A stretch of 43,103 bases of DNA, taken from NCBI GenBank assembly GCA_031264465.1, contig JAISDX010000148.1, forward strand, positions 1 to 43,103. Direction: 5' to 3'. Positions 42,837 to 43,103 of the stretch are shown piece by piece. The notes beneath the pieces were generated by a model. The model was not told the DNA's origin. It made no database searches and worked only from the letters and a program-made list of their open reading frames with translations. The stretch is from Deltaproteobacteria bacterium (GTDB taxonomy: Bacteria > Desulfobacterota > Desulfovibrionia > Desulfovibrionales > Desulfovibrionaceae). The translations under genes were made by a program, and so were the position numbers. How positions within the stretch are numbered: position 1 is the first letter of the stretch; the number at the start of each line of letters is the position of its first letter.

Positions 42837-43103
42837 AAGGAACGTGCCGAAACTAGGCCGCGGAAGCGGTTTTGGCGAAAACCAGCGCGTTTACGAGCGA
42901 AGTTTGCCATGGCCTTTCTCTCTTCTTGTTTCCGAACAGGCGCGACATCAAACTCGACACTGGACGATTTTCCGGGAGGAGCGTCCGCACGCCTTTCGGT
43001 TTCTTCCAATGGAGGAATAAAATCTACGAGATACGGGATCCGGAGTCAAGAAAAAATTGCGGCACTCGCGACAATGGCGGCATAAAATTATAGCATATAA
43101 TCC

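Noticed and set aside
42872-43093. Plus-strand 73-residue frame near the right edge
   Set aside because: TTG start, no ribosome-binding site, no recognisable protein.

Overview
The window is a GC-rich piece of a Gram-negative chromosome. Gene content and protein style point to a sulfate-reducing Desulfovibrionaceae-type bacterium (Desulfobacterota); this is an inference from a CooS/CooF carbon monoxide dehydrogenase set, outer-membrane assembly genes (TamA/TamB), LpoB-like envelope proteins and the general protein style, not from a marker comparison. I see no phage, complete IS element, CRISPR array, tRNA or rRNA.

Layout. (1) 1-9054, + strand: an envelope-assembly group: the end of an LpoB-like protein, a second exported protein with a similar fold, a TamA-type outer-membrane barrel that carries a lipoprotein signal, and a very large TamB. 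(2) 9157-14589: a U32-family Fe-S protein, a broken gene fragment, a membrane-anchored CHAP-domain protein, a DUF523 protein, a membrane/spermidine-synthase-like fusion, and infA. (3) 14682-25481: an RND efflux adaptor and pump (no TolC), convergent with a 2090-residue alpha-2-macroglobulin-like protein with an intact thioester motif. (4) 25482-29090: the str operon rpsL-rpsG-fusA with its promoter, intercistronic hairpins and a strong terminator; tuf and the S10 operon do not follow. (5) 29119-34973: a VKOR-thioredoxin-like redox membrane protein, a single reading frame joining a heptosyltransferase-like GT9 enzyme to a complete CorA Mg2+ channel, a PAS-only membrane sensor, and divergent Sua5/YrdC-family and rlmH genes. 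(6) 35073-39330: a compact CO dehydrogenase operon (cooS, cooF, FAD-dependent oxidoreductase) behind an Rrf2 regulator, with readable promoters and a possible operator. (7) 39376-43103: a ~150-bp palindromic MITE-like element, a methyltransferase with a regulatory domain, a BrnQ branched-chain amino acid carrier with a structured leader, a 19-bp perfect hairpin and a 21-unit AG dinucleotide repeat.

How the genes work together: the tamA-tamB pair (translationally coupled) and the LpoB-like proteins probably serve outer-membrane and wall assembly. cooS-cooF-oxidoreductase form an electron chain from CO through Fe-S clusters to a flavoprotein, probably regulated by the Rrf2 protein. rpsL-rpsG-fusA, infA, rlmH and the Sua5-family gene are translation housekeeping genes. 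The most unusual items are the GT9-CorA fusion, with a strong ribosome-binding site still present before the CorA part, the palindromic element between rrf2 and the methyltransferase gene, the His-rich loops in the RND pump, the lipobox on TamA, and the long AG repeat.
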